A DNA stretch of 27,203 bases from Lentisphaeria bacterium (GCA_024405235.1 JAKSPA010000002.1:1-27203); one strand, 5' to 3'; shown: positions 1-8,871, numbered from the stretch's first letter. Numbers and translations: made by a program. The notes: a model not told the origin generated them from the letters alone.

Positions 1-1237
1 GCGCTTTGGCAAGCGGCTCGTCGCCGCCCTCAAGCAGAATTTGATCGGCCTGTACATAAGTGAGTAGTCTGGTCACTTTGAGCTGCGTCGCGGCAATGCG
101 CCAATCCACCAGTTCGCCAGCGTCGTCGAGCGTCGCCAGAACGCTGAATGCAGGCCGCAATTCGTCTTCGCAAAGGCTCGCCAGATCGCAGCCAAGGCGT
201 TCTGGGAACATCGTGACCGTAGTCGTGGGAAGATACAGCGAGAGCGGACGATCCACCGCAGCCTGATCAAGCGGATCGTCTTTCGAGACGAAACTTGATG
301 GATTCGAGAGATGGATTCCGACTATATATGTTCCGTCGCCATTGTCCACAAGCGAAAGCGCATCGTCGATTTCACGTGTCCACTGATCGTCGATGGAAAA
401 AATTTCCATGCCCTCGAGCAATTCCCTCGAGCCGTCGTCCACATACGGTCTGATGGCATCGGCCACTTCAAGCACTTCTGCTGTAAAACCTGCATGGATG
501 CCATTTGCGAGCAGAAATTCGTCCGCGTCTTTTGGAAGGCGATTTGTCTTTCTCAAGACGGAAAGCGCAAGTTCGCGTGGAGAGAGCTTGCTTCCCGCGG
601 TTGCAAGAAGATTGACCGCAGGGCAGTTGAAGCCACGCATCAGATAATCGGTGCTCTGCTGGACGAACGATTCCATTTCGGCAGGGACTTCCATAGGCTT
701 CGCGGCACAGGCTTCCGCATTGGCGGCGATCACCTGCGCCAGCCACTCCTTCGTCCGTTCGCGAAGCGCTGCCTTTTCCGCGCGCTGCCGCTTCAGTTCG
801 CAGAGCCTCTCATATTCTTCGCGCGAATTCGGTGCGAATTTTCCGCCGTCAAAACGGAAGCGCATGGAATCCGCCATGAGAGCTCTGCCCAAGGCGGATT
901 TCTGCTGGTTCGTCGCCTCCGCGCCGAAATAATCCGCCGCCTGCTCAGCCACGGTGCGCGCTTCGGGAGCACTCTCAAGAAGCGTCTCCCATAGGAATTC
1001 GGTATCGATTCCAGACTGAATCTCCGAAATTTCGTTCTGCAATGCGACAAGTGTCGGAAGAGGATTGTTCGTCTGGCAACGGCCGTAGTCGCAGACGACC
1101 TGCTTTAGCGCGATCTTGGAGACCTGCTTCGTGGCTCCCTGAACCTGTATGCGTTCGGTCTGGTCTTTCACCACCACGCCGAGACACATCTCGCCATTGC
1201 TGCAATAGTCGACAATTGTATTGACTGGATACCCCAT
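1..1237 (-). CDS. RNB-domain (RNase II/VacB family) exoribonuclease, 3' end outside window
   Basis: An uninterrupted reading frame runs from an ATG at 1237 off the left edge, giving the first 412 residues. The RNB signature is at residues 281-295 (SIDDQWTREIDDALS). D283, D291 and D292 align with the Mg-binding aspartates D201, D209 and D210 of E. coli RNase II, and E289 stands where RNase II has D207. The approximately 275 residues before it are a non-catalytic N-terminal region. They include a charged, probably helical stretch around residues 120-175 and are not obviously a canonical cold-shock domain pair, which fits the cyanobacterial/organellar RNase II-like branch better than E. coli RNase R. 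The family degrades single-stranded RNA processively 3' to 5' in the cytoplasm. The gene starts 8 bp after kdsD and is probably the last known member of that operon. The C-terminal half, including the expected S1 domain, is not visible, so activity cannot be fully judged. Confidence 0.85.
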   Translation of the reverse strand, partial: MGYPVNTIVDYCSNGEMCLGVVVKDQTERIQVQGATKQVSKIALKQVVCDYGRCQTNNPLPTLVALQNEISEIQSGIDTEFLWETLLESAPEARTVAEQAADYFGAEATNQQKSALGRALMADSMRFRFDGGKFAPNSREEYERLCELKRQRAEKAALRERTKEWLAQVIAANAEACAAKPMEVPAEMESFVQQSTDYLMRGFNCPAVNLLATAGSKLSPRELALSVLRKTNRLPKDADEFLLANGIHAGFTAEVLEVADAIRPYVDDGSRELLEGMEIFSIDDQWTREIDDALSLVDNGDGTYIVGIHLSNPSSFVSKDDPLDQAAVDRPLSLYLPTTTVTMFPERLGCDLASLCEDELRPAFSVLATLDDAGELVDWRIAATQLKVTRLLTYVQADQILLEGGDEPLAKA

Positions 1238-1245
1238 TGGAAAAA

Positions 1246-2244
1246 CTACATCACTTTGAACTTCGGCAAATCCTGAATGTCAACCATGCCGACAAATCTG
1301 CCGTCGTCATCAACGGCAGCGACGTCGTCGATTTTGCGATGTTCGACAAGTTTCAGAATTTCGACCGCCATCTGCTTCTGATTAATGGAAACAGGATTGC
1401 GGGTCATCACGCTCTCGATTGGCGCCTGGAGGACATTGTCGTCTGACGTCATCGCACGACGGAAATCACCGTCGGTGAATATGCCCAGAAGCAGTCCGTC
1501 CTCTCCAGTGATTGCAACCGCGCCGTCTCTCGCGGCGGTCATGGCAAGCAGCGCCTCGCGGACGGTAGCGCCTGGATGGACCTGTGCGCAATGGTCGCCT
1601 GTGCGCATGCAGTCCCTGACGGTCAGAGTTATTGTTCTGCCGATTGCGCCTGCAGGATGATTCTTCGCATAATCGGAAATCTGGAAATCCTGACAATCAA
1701 GAAGAACCATCGCCAGAGCATCGCCTAGCGCAAGCAGAGCCGTCGTGGTCGTCGTCGGCGCCAGATTGAACGGACAGGCCTCGCGTTCGACAGGCATTGG
1801 AACCACCATGTCGGAGAAGCCGCCGAGGCGTGAATCCGCCTTTCCCGTGATCGCCACGATTGGCACGCCCATGCGCTTGACGGCTGGAAGCACTCTCAGC
1901 AGTTCGTCAGTCTCGCCCGAATAACTCACGGCAAGCAGCAGATCCTGCGGCGAAACAACGCCGAGATCGCCGTGCATGGCTTCCACAGGATGCATGAAGA
2001 CGGAACGCGCGCCAGTCGAAGCAAGCGTTGCCGCCAGTTTCTTGGAAATGTGTCCGCTCTTTCCGACACCGCAAAGAACCAGTTTTCCTCCGTCATGGAG
2101 AATGTCAAGACACTTCTTTACGAGTGCGACGAATGGTTCGCCCAATTCGTCACGGACCTTTTTGACACCATCCAGTTCGATGTTGATTACATCTCTTGCC
2201 AACGCAAGAACGTGCTGCGAATCTACTGTTTTGCTTGAATTCAT
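1246..2244 (-). CDS. kdsD: Arabinose-5-phosphate isomerase (KpsF/GutQ/KdsD family)
   Basis: This 332-residue protein matches the usual family length of about 325. It has an N-terminal SIS sugar-isomerase domain with GVGKSGHISKKLAATLASTG, then HPVEAMHGDLG and the SYSGET phosphosugar-binding loop. Two CBS domains follow, covering roughly the last 120 residues, with GIFTDGDFRRA and VMTRNPVSI. The enzyme interconverts ribulose-5-phosphate and arabinose-5-phosphate in the cytoplasm, the first step to Kdo for lipopolysaccharide, and so points to a Gram-negative envelope. I chose the ATG at 2244, which lies 10 bp after a GAGG. A TTG at 2250 would add two residues but sits only 4 bp from that GAGG. 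The gene begins about 20 bp after the HEAT-repeat gene and is followed 8 bp later by the RNB gene, so all three are probably co-transcribed. Confidence 0.93.
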   Translation of the reverse strand: MNSSKTVDSQHVLALARDVINIELDGVKKVRDELGEPFVALVKKCLDILHDGGKLVLCGVGKSGHISKKLAATLASTGARSVFMHPVEAMHGDLGVVSPQDLLLAVSYSGETDELLRVLPAVKRMGVPIVAITGKADSRLGGFSDMVVPMPVEREACPFNLAPTTTTTALLALGDALAMVLLDCQDFQISDYAKNHPAGAIGRTITLTVRDCMRTGDHCAQVHPGATVREALLAMTAARDGAVAITGEDGLLLGIFTDGDFRRAMTSDDNVLQAPIESVMTRNPVSINQKQMAVEILKLVEHRKIDDVAAVDDDGRFVGMVDIQDLPKFKVM

Positions 2245-2264
2245 TTTCAAATGACCTCTGCGTA

Positions 2265-3743
2265 TTAGCGCTGCATCAACTGTCGCTCCAGGCGCAGTCT
2301 AAATGCAGCATCATGACAATTCGGAAGCCAGACGCGCAAGGCGTCCCGACTGTTCTGGCTGGTTAGTCCACCTTTGACAAGTCCTTGTGCGGCAGCCAAC
2401 TGCAGGACATCATCGGGATCCTCCAGCGTTGCAATCAAAATCTCCTCCCATCCTTCTGGACGCATGCTTGAAATCTGCCTGACAGCCTGCAGGCGAATTT
2501 CCGCATCGTCGTCCATCAGAAGTTCCATCAGAATCTGTTCCTGACGCTCGTCGGGAGAATTTCTCACGAGCTCCAGAAGCGAACGTCGGCATGACGCAAG
2601 CGGACTGGAAAGCAGCGTTTCCACTTCTGCGCTTCCGATTTCGCCAGCGCGCTTGCGAAGCATTGAAATCAGCATGGAGCGAATACGTGGATTTCCGGCC
2701 AACCTGCTCATCGCGGCTGCCATCTCCGCGGCATTCAATCTGCGCTGCCATTCAGCATGGCGAAGCATCTGGAGCCACGCCGCCTCACGCACTTCCGCAT
2801 GCGAATCGTCGAAAAGCGAATCATGCACGAATCGCCAGGCGCCCTCTTCGGAAAGAGATGCGAGAAGCGAAAGAAGTCTTTCGCCTTTGTCTGTATTCAG
2901 TCCTCCAGAAGACAACGCCGTCTTCATTTCCTCCACAAGACCAGAATCGTTCGGATCCCGCAGATTTCCACGCGCAATCAATGCGACAAGACGGACATCT
3001 TCGACATTGTCTTTCGAAAGCTCCCTGAGGAACTCCAGAGCGCCAGGCAATTCCGCAAGCTTTTCGCAAAGCACACCACGCACGGCGGCGTTTTCGTGAC
3101 GAACGAACGGCTTCAGCACCTTCAGACGGTCCGCAACTGCACCGCTTCCATTGACGATCGCCTGAATCGCCATGCAGACCACCTCAGGCGAATCGTCTTC
3201 CAGAAAAGGCAGAACCGCATGAAAATCAACCGCGGCAGAGCTGTATCGCAGAGAGCGTAGAACATTCACGCGAACCTCTTTGTCTTCGTCGCGAAGGCCG
3301 TCCTCCAGAAGGCGTGCAAGCCCTGTCCGAGACTGCGTCTGAACGGCGCGGCCTGCGGAAATCCGCACGCCGCCTGAAACAACGCCGCCCAGACAAAGAT
3401 CGAGAGAGGACGACGCGAGCCGTCGAACGTGCACATCTTCGTCCTTTAGACAATTTATTACGCTTCCAGCCAGCAATCTCAAACGCATCGGGATCTCGCT
3501 GATCGCCACAAGCGCGCTGCGGCGGACCACCACATCATCATCGTAAAGGCATTCGCCAAGCGCATCCGTCACTTCAGGAGTGTCGTATTTGCCCAAAACA
3601 AGAACTGCGGCCCTGCGTTTTTCGGGAGAAGAGGAAGTGTCGCGAATATCGCCTAGACAGGCAGATATGGTCTCCTGCACACTCTGTGCTCCAAAAAGCA
3701 GCGTCAACGACGCAAACAAAAATGCCGAAAGACAAAAACGCAT
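2265..3743 (-). CDS. Exported HEAT-repeat protein
   Basis: This 492-residue protein has a cleavable signal peptide: positive N-terminus MRFC, hydrophobic core around residues 5-17, and probable cleavage near residue 20 after GAQS. The mature part is a run of about nine imperfect HEAT-type helical repeats of roughly 30 residues. Examples of the repeat core are DDDVVVRRSALVAISEIP, DEDVHVRRLASSSLDL, DEDKEVRVNVLRSLR, DDSPEVVCMAIQAI, DDSHAEVREAAWLQML and MDDDAEIRLQAVRQIS. Such superhelical scaffolds bind proteins and have no catalytic residues of their own. A periplasmic or envelope role is inferred from the signal peptide. It is the first gene of a minus-strand operon with kdsD and the RNB ribonuclease. 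No clear Shine-Dalgarno precedes the ATG. The partner is unknown. Confidence 0.8.
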   Translation of the reverse strand: MRFCLSAFLFASLTLLFGAQSVQETISACLGDIRDTSSSPEKRRAAVLVLGKYDTPEVTDALGECLYDDDVVVRRSALVAISEIPMRLRLLAGSVINCLKDEDVHVRRLASSSLDLCLGGVVSGGVRISAGRAVQTQSRTGLARLLEDGLRDEDKEVRVNVLRSLRYSSAAVDFHAVLPFLEDDSPEVVCMAIQAIVNGSGAVADRLKVLKPFVRHENAAVRGVLCEKLAELPGALEFLRELSKDNVEDVRLVALIARGNLRDPNDSGLVEEMKTALSSGGLNTDKGERLLSLLASLSEEGAWRFVHDSLFDDSHAEVREAAWLQMLRHAEWQRRLNAAEMAAAMSRLAGNPRIRSMLISMLRKRAGEIGSAEVETLLSSPLASCRRSLLELVRNSPDERQEQILMELLMDDDAEIRLQAVRQISSMRPEGWEEILIATLEDPDDVLQLAAAQGLVKGGLTSQNSRDALRVWLPNCHDAAFRLRLERQLMQR

Positions 3744-4047
3744 TGCTTATGAAAATCGCAAGAAGTCAAGACAGGCCTTCTGAATACTTGGAGTCGTTCT
3801 CAGGCGCAAGAAGCACACGACATGATATGCAATCGCAGCCTTTATGAAAAAAACGAAATGCAGAAAACGCAATCTTGATTTCAAAACAAAATATAACTAT
3901 AAACCGATTTTCGGATTCGCGATGAATACAGCAGAGTTTTTTAAGGATTTTAAACGCTCCTTTACCTTCATTGCCTTATTTTTTTTATATAGGGACTATA
4001 TTATAAGGTTTACACTGTTTTATTTTTCAACATCCTGTTTTTCACCA
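3744..4047. other. AT-rich divergent intergenic region (HEAT operon / galactokinase)
   Basis: These 304 bp separate two divergent genes and must carry promoters in both directions. The half nearer the kinase is strongly AT-rich, including a run of eight T and TATATTATAA at 3997-4006, an acceptable -10 region for the rightward gene. A plausible -35 is TTGCCT at 3971, but the spacing (20 bp to TATATT) is poor. The reading frame of the kinase extends through this stretch back to 3844, but the predicted peptide is unlike the family and the base composition is non-coding. No tRNA or clear hairpin is visible. Confidence 0.4.
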
Positions 4048-5220
4048 ATGATTCTGGCTGATAAAGATCCAATTCTCGCAAGTCTTTCCGACAAATTCAA
4101 AGAACGCTTCGGCCGCCCCGCGACATTTTTGGGACGCGCGCCTGGACGTCTGGAAATACTTGGCAATCATACTGATTACAACGAAGGAACCGTCCTTTCC
4201 GTTGCCATAAATCGTTCTGCACGCGTCGCCGCAGCGGCGAATCCAGACGCCCAGGACGGCATGGCATGCCAACTCTACGACATCAAAGGCAAGTCAGCCA
4301 GACGCTTCAGACTGGACGCCCTGGACAGGAAACGTCCGCGCGATTGGTCTAACTACATCAAAGGCATCGTATGTGAGTTCAATGCAAGAGGATACAGCAT
4401 TCCGGCATTTGACATGATCGTCACAGGCGATGTACCACTTTCGGCAGGAATGAGCAGTTCGGCAGCTCTGGAAATGGCTGTTGTGAAAGTGCTTGACGCG
4501 CTTAGCGACAGCAAGCTCGGCTGGCTTGAACAGGCAAAGATCGGCCAGGGGAGCGAGAACCACTACGTCGGCGCCAATACGGGCCTGATGGACCAGCTGA
4601 GTTCGCTCATGGGCCGCGAAGGACAGCTCATCTACTCTGATTTCCGCTCGTTCGAAGTGAAGAATGTTCCGATTCCGACGGGAACTTCCTTCGTTGTCGC
4701 CAACTCAAATGTCAAGCATAACCTGACAAACGAATACAACGAGCGCCGCGAAGCCTGCGAAGAGGCTGCGCGTATAATCGGCGTGAAAGCGCTGAGAGAT
4801 GTCACGCCGGCCATGCTGGAAAAGGCGAAGAGCCGCCTTTCAGACGTCGTCTATCGCCGCGCCAAGCACGTAGTCGGCGAAATCGACCGCGTTGAAAAGG
4901 GCAGCCAGGCACTGGCCGCAGGAGACATCAAGGCCTTCGGCGAACTGATGTCCATATCGCACGACTCCAGCCGCTACAATTTCGAGAATTCATGTGACGA
5001 ACTAGACACGCTTGTCGAAATCGGCCGCACGCTTCCTGGATTCATCGGCGCACGCCTCTCTGGCGGCGGCTTCGGCGGAATCACCGTCCATCTGGTCGAA
5101 GCGGACGCAGCGCAAAAATACAGCGACGTCCTTGCAGAACGCTATCTCGCCAAGACAGGCGTCAACGCGCAGGTGATGATACTGACTGCAGGAGACGGCG
5201 CAGAACTCATCCGTGCCTAA
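4048..5220 (+). CDS. galK: Galactokinase-family GHMP sugar kinase
   Basis: This 390-residue protein is close to E. coli GalK (382). The galactokinase signature is at residues 29-47 (GRAPGRLEILGNHTDYNEG), the GHMP ATP-binding loop at 130-140 (PLSAGMSSSAA), the catalytic-base motif GLMDQ with D182, and the C-terminal GGGFGG loop at 339-344. GalK phosphorylates alpha-D-galactose at C1 in the Leloir pathway. The signature reads GNHTDY where most galactokinases have GEHTDY, so the residue equivalent to human GALK1 E43, a sugar contact, is N40. A different sugar such as GalNAc, or altered specificity, is therefore possible. I chose the ATG at 4048, since the frame upstream is AT-rich and lacks family similarity. 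No other Leloir gene is nearby. Assignment to the galactokinase family is firm; the exact substrate is less so. Confidence 0.85.
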   Translation: MILADKDPILASLSDKFKERFGRPATFLGRAPGRLEILGNHTDYNEGTVLSVAINRSARVAAAANPDAQDGMACQLYDIKGKSARRFRLDALDRKRPRDWSNYIKGIVCEFNARGYSIPAFDMIVTGDVPLSAGMSSSAALEMAVVKVLDALSDSKLGWLEQAKIGQGSENHYVGANTGLMDQLSSLMGREGQLIYSDFRSFEVKNVPIPTGTSFVVANSNVKHNLTNEYNERREACEEAARIIGVKALRDVTPAMLEKAKSRLSDVVYRRAKHVVGEIDRVEKGSQALAAGDIKAFGELMSISHDSSRYNFENSCDELDTLVEIGRTLPGFIGARLSGGGFGGITVHLVEADAAQKYSDVLAERYLAKTGVNAQVMILTAGDGAELIRA

Positions 5221-5267
5221 ACGCACGACAACAATTTCAATTCGAAAAAACGCACACATAATCGACA

Positions 5268-6788
5268 ATGTTTGAATCGCTAACAGATAGACTTCATTCC
5301 GCGTTCCGCAAACTGACAGGCACGTCTCAACTGACCGAACGGAACATCAACGAGGCGATGGATGAAGTTCGCACCGCGCTGCTCACGGCAGATGTGAACT
5401 ACGACGTCACGGATGCGTTCATCAAGGACGTCAGCCAGGAGTGTCTCGGCACCGACGTTCTCAAGAGCGTGACGCCAGGCCAGCAGGCAATCAAGGTTGT
5501 CTATGACAAGCTTATCGCCCTGATGGGAAGCGAAGCCGTCGAACTGAACTTCGCGTCCGTGGCGCCAGGCGATCCGCTCATCATCATGCTCTGCGGTCTG
5601 AACGGTAACGGCAAGACCACCACTGCGGCCAAACTCGCCAATTTCCTTCAGAAGAAATACAAGAAGCGCACGCTTCTGGCAGCATGCGACCTTACGCGTC
5701 CTGCGGCAATCGACCAGTTGGAAGTCCTTGGACAGTCTCTGGCGCTGCCTGTTTACACGGACAGGACAAGCAAGGATGTCGTCGCGGTTGCAAAAGCGGC
5801 CGTCGAAACCGCAAGGACCAAAAACTGCCAAGTCGTTCTTCTGGATACGGCAGGACGCCTTCAGATTGACGAACCGCTTGTGCAGGAACTTGTTCGCGTG
5901 AAGGCGGCGGTAAATCCGCACGAAATCCTTCTGGTCGCCGACGGCGCCTTGGGACAGGAAGCAGTATCGGTCGCGAGCCATTTCGACAAGGCTCTTGACG
6001 TCAGCGGAATCATCCTGACAAAACTTGACGGCGACGCACGTGGCGGTGCGGCGCTTTCAATGCGCCAGACCACTGGCAAGCCGATCAAATTCATCACCAC
6101 AGGCGAACAGCCCATGGATCTGGAGACCTTCCATCCCGACCGAATGGCCTCCAGAATTCTTGGCATGGGCGACATTCTGACGCTTGTCGAACGCGCACAG
6201 AACGAATTCGAGGAAGCGGAAGCGAAGAAAATCGAAGAGAAAGTCCGCAATGCGTCATTCGATTTCGACGATTTCCTGAAGCAGCTTGGCCGCATCAAGA
6301 AGATGGGCGGCATAATGTCCCTTCTGAAATTCCTGCCTGGCATGAACGAACTTCCGCCGGAAGTCATGGATGAAAAGAATTTCAGGCACACAGAGGGCAT
6401 CATACGTTCCATGACGCCAGCCGAAAGAAGGCTTCCGGAAACCATCAACGCCAGCCGCCGAGCAAGAATCGCCAAAGGTTCTGGTTCCACTCCGCAGGAA
6501 GTCACCGAGCAGATCAAGACATTCATGAACATGCGTGAATTCATGGCGAAGATGTCTCAAGGCGGCAGCGCCGCAATGCTCGGCAACATCTTCGGAGGCG
6601 GAGGTCTCGCAGGCATGGCCAACATGCTTCAGAACTCCGCCATGGGCGCCGGAATCGGCAAAGCCGCCGGTTATGCCCAGAATGGCATTTCACAACAGGA
6701 CGCCGCTGCAAAGGCACGCGAAAAAGCCAAGAAAGAGGCCAAACGCAAGCAGGAAAAGGCGGCGCGCAAAAAGAACCGCCACCACTAA
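5268..6788 (+). CDS. ffh: Signal recognition particle GTPase Ffh (SRP54)
   Basis: This 506-residue protein has the Ffh N-G-M order. A helical N domain occupies residues 1-85. The G domain carries the P-loop GLNGNGKTTT at 110-119, DTAGR at 193-197 and TKLDG at 251-255. A methionine-rich M domain begins around 300 with GMGDILTLVERAQ and continues through a MGGIMSLLKFLPGM segment. It binds 4.5S/SRP RNA and signal sequences and delivers ribosomes to FtsY at the inner membrane. It exceeds E. coli Ffh (453) because of a Gly/Ala/Met-rich stretch around 440-475 and a Lys/Arg-rich tail at about 478-506. The P-loop has N112 where Ffh normally has Gln (GLQG). The M domain rules out FtsY. The gene starts 47 bp after the kinase, without a Shine-Dalgarno. 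Confidence 0.97.
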   Translation: MFESLTDRLHSAFRKLTGTSQLTERNINEAMDEVRTALLTADVNYDVTDAFIKDVSQECLGTDVLKSVTPGQQAIKVVYDKLIALMGSEAVELNFASVAPGDPLIIMLCGLNGNGKTTTAAKLANFLQKKYKKRTLLAACDLTRPAAIDQLEVLGQSLALPVYTDRTSKDVVAVAKAAVETARTKNCQVVLLDTAGRLQIDEPLVQELVRVKAAVNPHEILLVADGALGQEAVSVASHFDKALDVSGIILTKLDGDARGGAALSMRQTTGKPIKFITTGEQPMDLETFHPDRMASRILGMGDILTLVERAQNEFEEAEAKKIEEKVRNASFDFDDFLKQLGRIKKMGGIMSLLKFLPGMNELPPEVMDEKNFRHTEGIIRSMTPAERRLPETINASRRARIAKGSGSTPQEVTEQIKTFMNMREFMAKMSQGGSAAMLGNIFGGGGLAGMANMLQNSAMGAGIGKAAGYAQNGISQQDAAAKAREKAKKEAKRKQEKAARKKNRHH

Positions 6789-6845
6789 TAGGAACACGAG
6801 CCGTCGCGATGTAGTCCGAAGGCTTCGTATTTCCGTTTCGCATGT

Positions 6846-6865
6846 CAGACGTCTTTCAGCGTCTG
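6846..6865 (+). terminator. Small hairpin between ffh and the secretin gene
   Basis: CAGACG (6846-6851) and CGTCTG (6860-6865) form a 6-bp stem with an 8-base loop in the 113-bp gap after ffh. It is followed by CCTATTAAAA rather than a clean T-run. It could weakly terminate ffh transcription or lie in the secretin leader. It is too short to be decisive. Confidence 0.25.
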
Positions 6866-6901
6866 CCTATTAAAACCATTCACCCATACACATCTGACGC
6901 C

Positions 6902-8836
6902 ATGCCTAGAATTCAGGGAAGCACACTGACGCTTTTTTCTGCAATCTTGACAGCCGTGCTGGCGCTGTCATGCCAGCGCTTTTCACCAAGCGCCGAGCTG
7001 GACAGTCTTCTGGAGTCCAGAAACCGACCACAGTACGCACGGCTTGAGCAGGAGGCGCGCACGCGCGCTCTGGAGGCACAGGTCCGCAAACGCTTCAAAC
7101 TAATCCGCGAACTCATCGACGCAAAATCCTACGACAAGGCCGACGAAGTCCTCGCGACTCTTGATGCCCTTACGGAATTCAAAGAGGAAATCAGCAATCT
7201 GAAACGACTGAACAGCCTTGCGCGAAACATGGGCATCAACGAGACAGCGCTGGCAATCAACCACCAGCGCGCGCTCAATGAAGCCGCTGACCTCCAGCTG
7301 ATTCCCGACACCTACGACACAACCATCAACATCACGCCAGATCTTGAGCCGGAATTCATCCCCAAAGGGCCACTTGAAGAGATGCTCAACAAGAAAATCT
7401 CGCTCAAAGTGGAGAACATGCAGCTTTCGGCACTCGCCACGCAGCTGCAGGAACTCGATGAACTGAACATCGCCGATTCTCTGAACATCATCTTCAGCGA
7501 TGCGGCCGTAAAGGACAAGACCTTCACATGCAATTTCAGAAATGTTCCACTCTACGAGATTTTCGGATACATTTCAAAGAATCTCGGAGTCTCGTTCAGC
7601 GTCTCCGACCACCTTATATGGGTGACCCCTGCAGCACCGACCTCAGGCTACCATCTGGAAACACGAATCATCCACCTCAGACATGGTACAGTCCCCAAAG
7701 TGCCAGAAGGCATCGGCGTGTCCGACAAGACAGAATTTGCCTCCACACCAGAAGAGGACACGGATCTGTCCTCCGCCCTCACAGCCTTCTATGCCTCCTG
7801 CCCCACTGGCGATTCATATTCCTATTATCCAAATAGAAATCTCATAATCGTCACTGACACTCGCGACCGCCTCAGAGAGCTTGAGAAGATCATCCACGAA
7901 CTGGACAAACCGCCGCTTCAGGTTGTCGTCGAAACACGTTTCATCGCCATCAGCGAAAGTGATCTTAGGGACGTCGGCGTGGAAATAAAGAAAGCAAATG
8001 GCGGCCGACCAGGCCCTTCCATCACCCCCGACCATCAGATCAATGACAACATCTCCAATTTCTTCAGCGAACTGGGAGCAATCAAAACGGAAAATCCCGA
8101 GGGCGTGGCAGCCACCGTCATAAGCGGCATCATTGGAAACCGCTCCTACGACATGCTCATCTCCGCCATTGAAAACAAATCCAGTTCCGTCATCGTCTCG
8201 GCGCCTAGAGTGACCGTGCTGAACAACCGCACGGCAAGAATCCGCAAAGGCGACAAGCTGTACTACTTTGAAGAGTACAACATCCAGTCCATAAACCAGG
8301 GCGACAAGGGAACCAACCAAGTCCTTGTGCCACGCGGAAAACCGACTGCCCTTCAAACTGGCATCGCCGTCGATGCAAAGGTCAATATCGGCAATGACAT
8401 GCAGACGATCCATCTTGCTCTAAAGCCTGAAATCATCACTTTCCTTGATTGGGAAGACTACACGTCCACGCAGTCAACCACGGCGAACAACGTCACCACC
8501 AACTACGTGACCAACGTGAAACTGCCGCGCACGAACCACCAGTCTGTCTCCACCAGCCTTAATCTCATGAGCGGAAGCACTGTCATAATGGGCGGAATGG
8601 TCGAGAACTCCAAGACCACTACAATCAAGCGCGTCCCATTCCTCGGAAGCCTTCCGCTGATCGGATTCCTCTTCAGACACACGGAGACACGCGAGACACC
8701 TACAAACCTGCTGATTTTCGTCACTGCGACAATCATTAATGAAAAGGGCGAGTACGTCATCTGCACGCCGCCGCCAGTCGTCACGCCAGATGATCTCATC
8801 CCGCTCGAACCGCTTCAAAGCGACGACGAAAACTAG
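6902..8836 (+). CDS. Secretin (GspD/PilQ-like outer-membrane channel)
   Basis: This 644-residue protein ends in a textbook secretin domain: QVVVETRFIAISESDLRDVGVE at about 340-361, SAPRVTVLNNRTARIRKG from about 433, MSGSTVIMGGMVEN from 556, then FLGSLPLIGFLFR. Secretins form the large multimeric outer-membrane gate of type II secretion and type IV pilus machines. The N-terminus has a hydrophobic export signal ending at a cysteine (VLALSC), an imperfect lipobox. A charged helical region of about 100 residues follows, then an STN/N0-like fold (LNIIFSDAAVKDKTF to SVSDHLIWVTP). I chose the ATG at 6902; an upstream ATG at 6842 would put 20 hydrophilic residues ahead of the signal sequence. It leads a close cluster of platform and motor genes. 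Domain order and context resemble the Akkermansia Amuc_1098 type. Substrate is unknown. Confidence 0.92.
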   Translation: MPRIQGSTLTLFSAILTAVLALSCQRFSPSAELDSLLESRNRPQYARLEQEARTRALEAQVRKRFKLIRELIDAKSYDKADEVLATLDALTEFKEEISNLKRLNSLARNMGINETALAINHQRALNEAADLQLIPDTYDTTINITPDLEPEFIPKGPLEEMLNKKISLKVENMQLSALATQLQELDELNIADSLNIIFSDAAVKDKTFTCNFRNVPLYEIFGYISKNLGVSFSVSDHLIWVTPAAPTSGYHLETRIIHLRHGTVPKVPEGIGVSDKTEFASTPEEDTDLSSALTAFYASCPTGDSYSYYPNRNLIIVTDTRDRLRELEKIIHELDKPPLQVVVETRFIAISESDLRDVGVEIKKANGGRPGPSITPDHQINDNISNFFSELGAIKTENPEGVAATVISGIIGNRSYDMLISAIENKSSSVIVSAPRVTVLNNRTARIRKGDKLYYFEEYNIQSINQGDKGTNQVLVPRGKPTALQTGIAVDAKVNIGNDMQTIHLALKPEIITFLDWEDYTSTQSTTANNVTTNYVTNVKLPRTNHQSVSTSLNLMSGSTVIMGGMVENSKTTTIKRVPFLGSLPLIGFLFRHTETRETPTNLLIFVTATIINEKGEYVICTPPPVVTPDDLIPLEPLQSDDEN

Positions 8837-8871
8837 AGCAATACGTTGACTTTCAGAACGATATTTCCATA

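Noticed and set aside
311..994. 227-codon plus-strand frame at the left end
   Set aside because: The minus-strand frame through the same bases contains the RNB catalytic motif and is open for 412 codons, so the plus-strand frame is its shadow.
3844..4047. 68-residue N-terminal extension of the galactokinase frame
   Set aside because: The stretch is AT-rich and promoter-like, and galactokinases begin near the ATG at 4048. The hydrophobic segment it would encode is probably chance translation of T-rich DNA.
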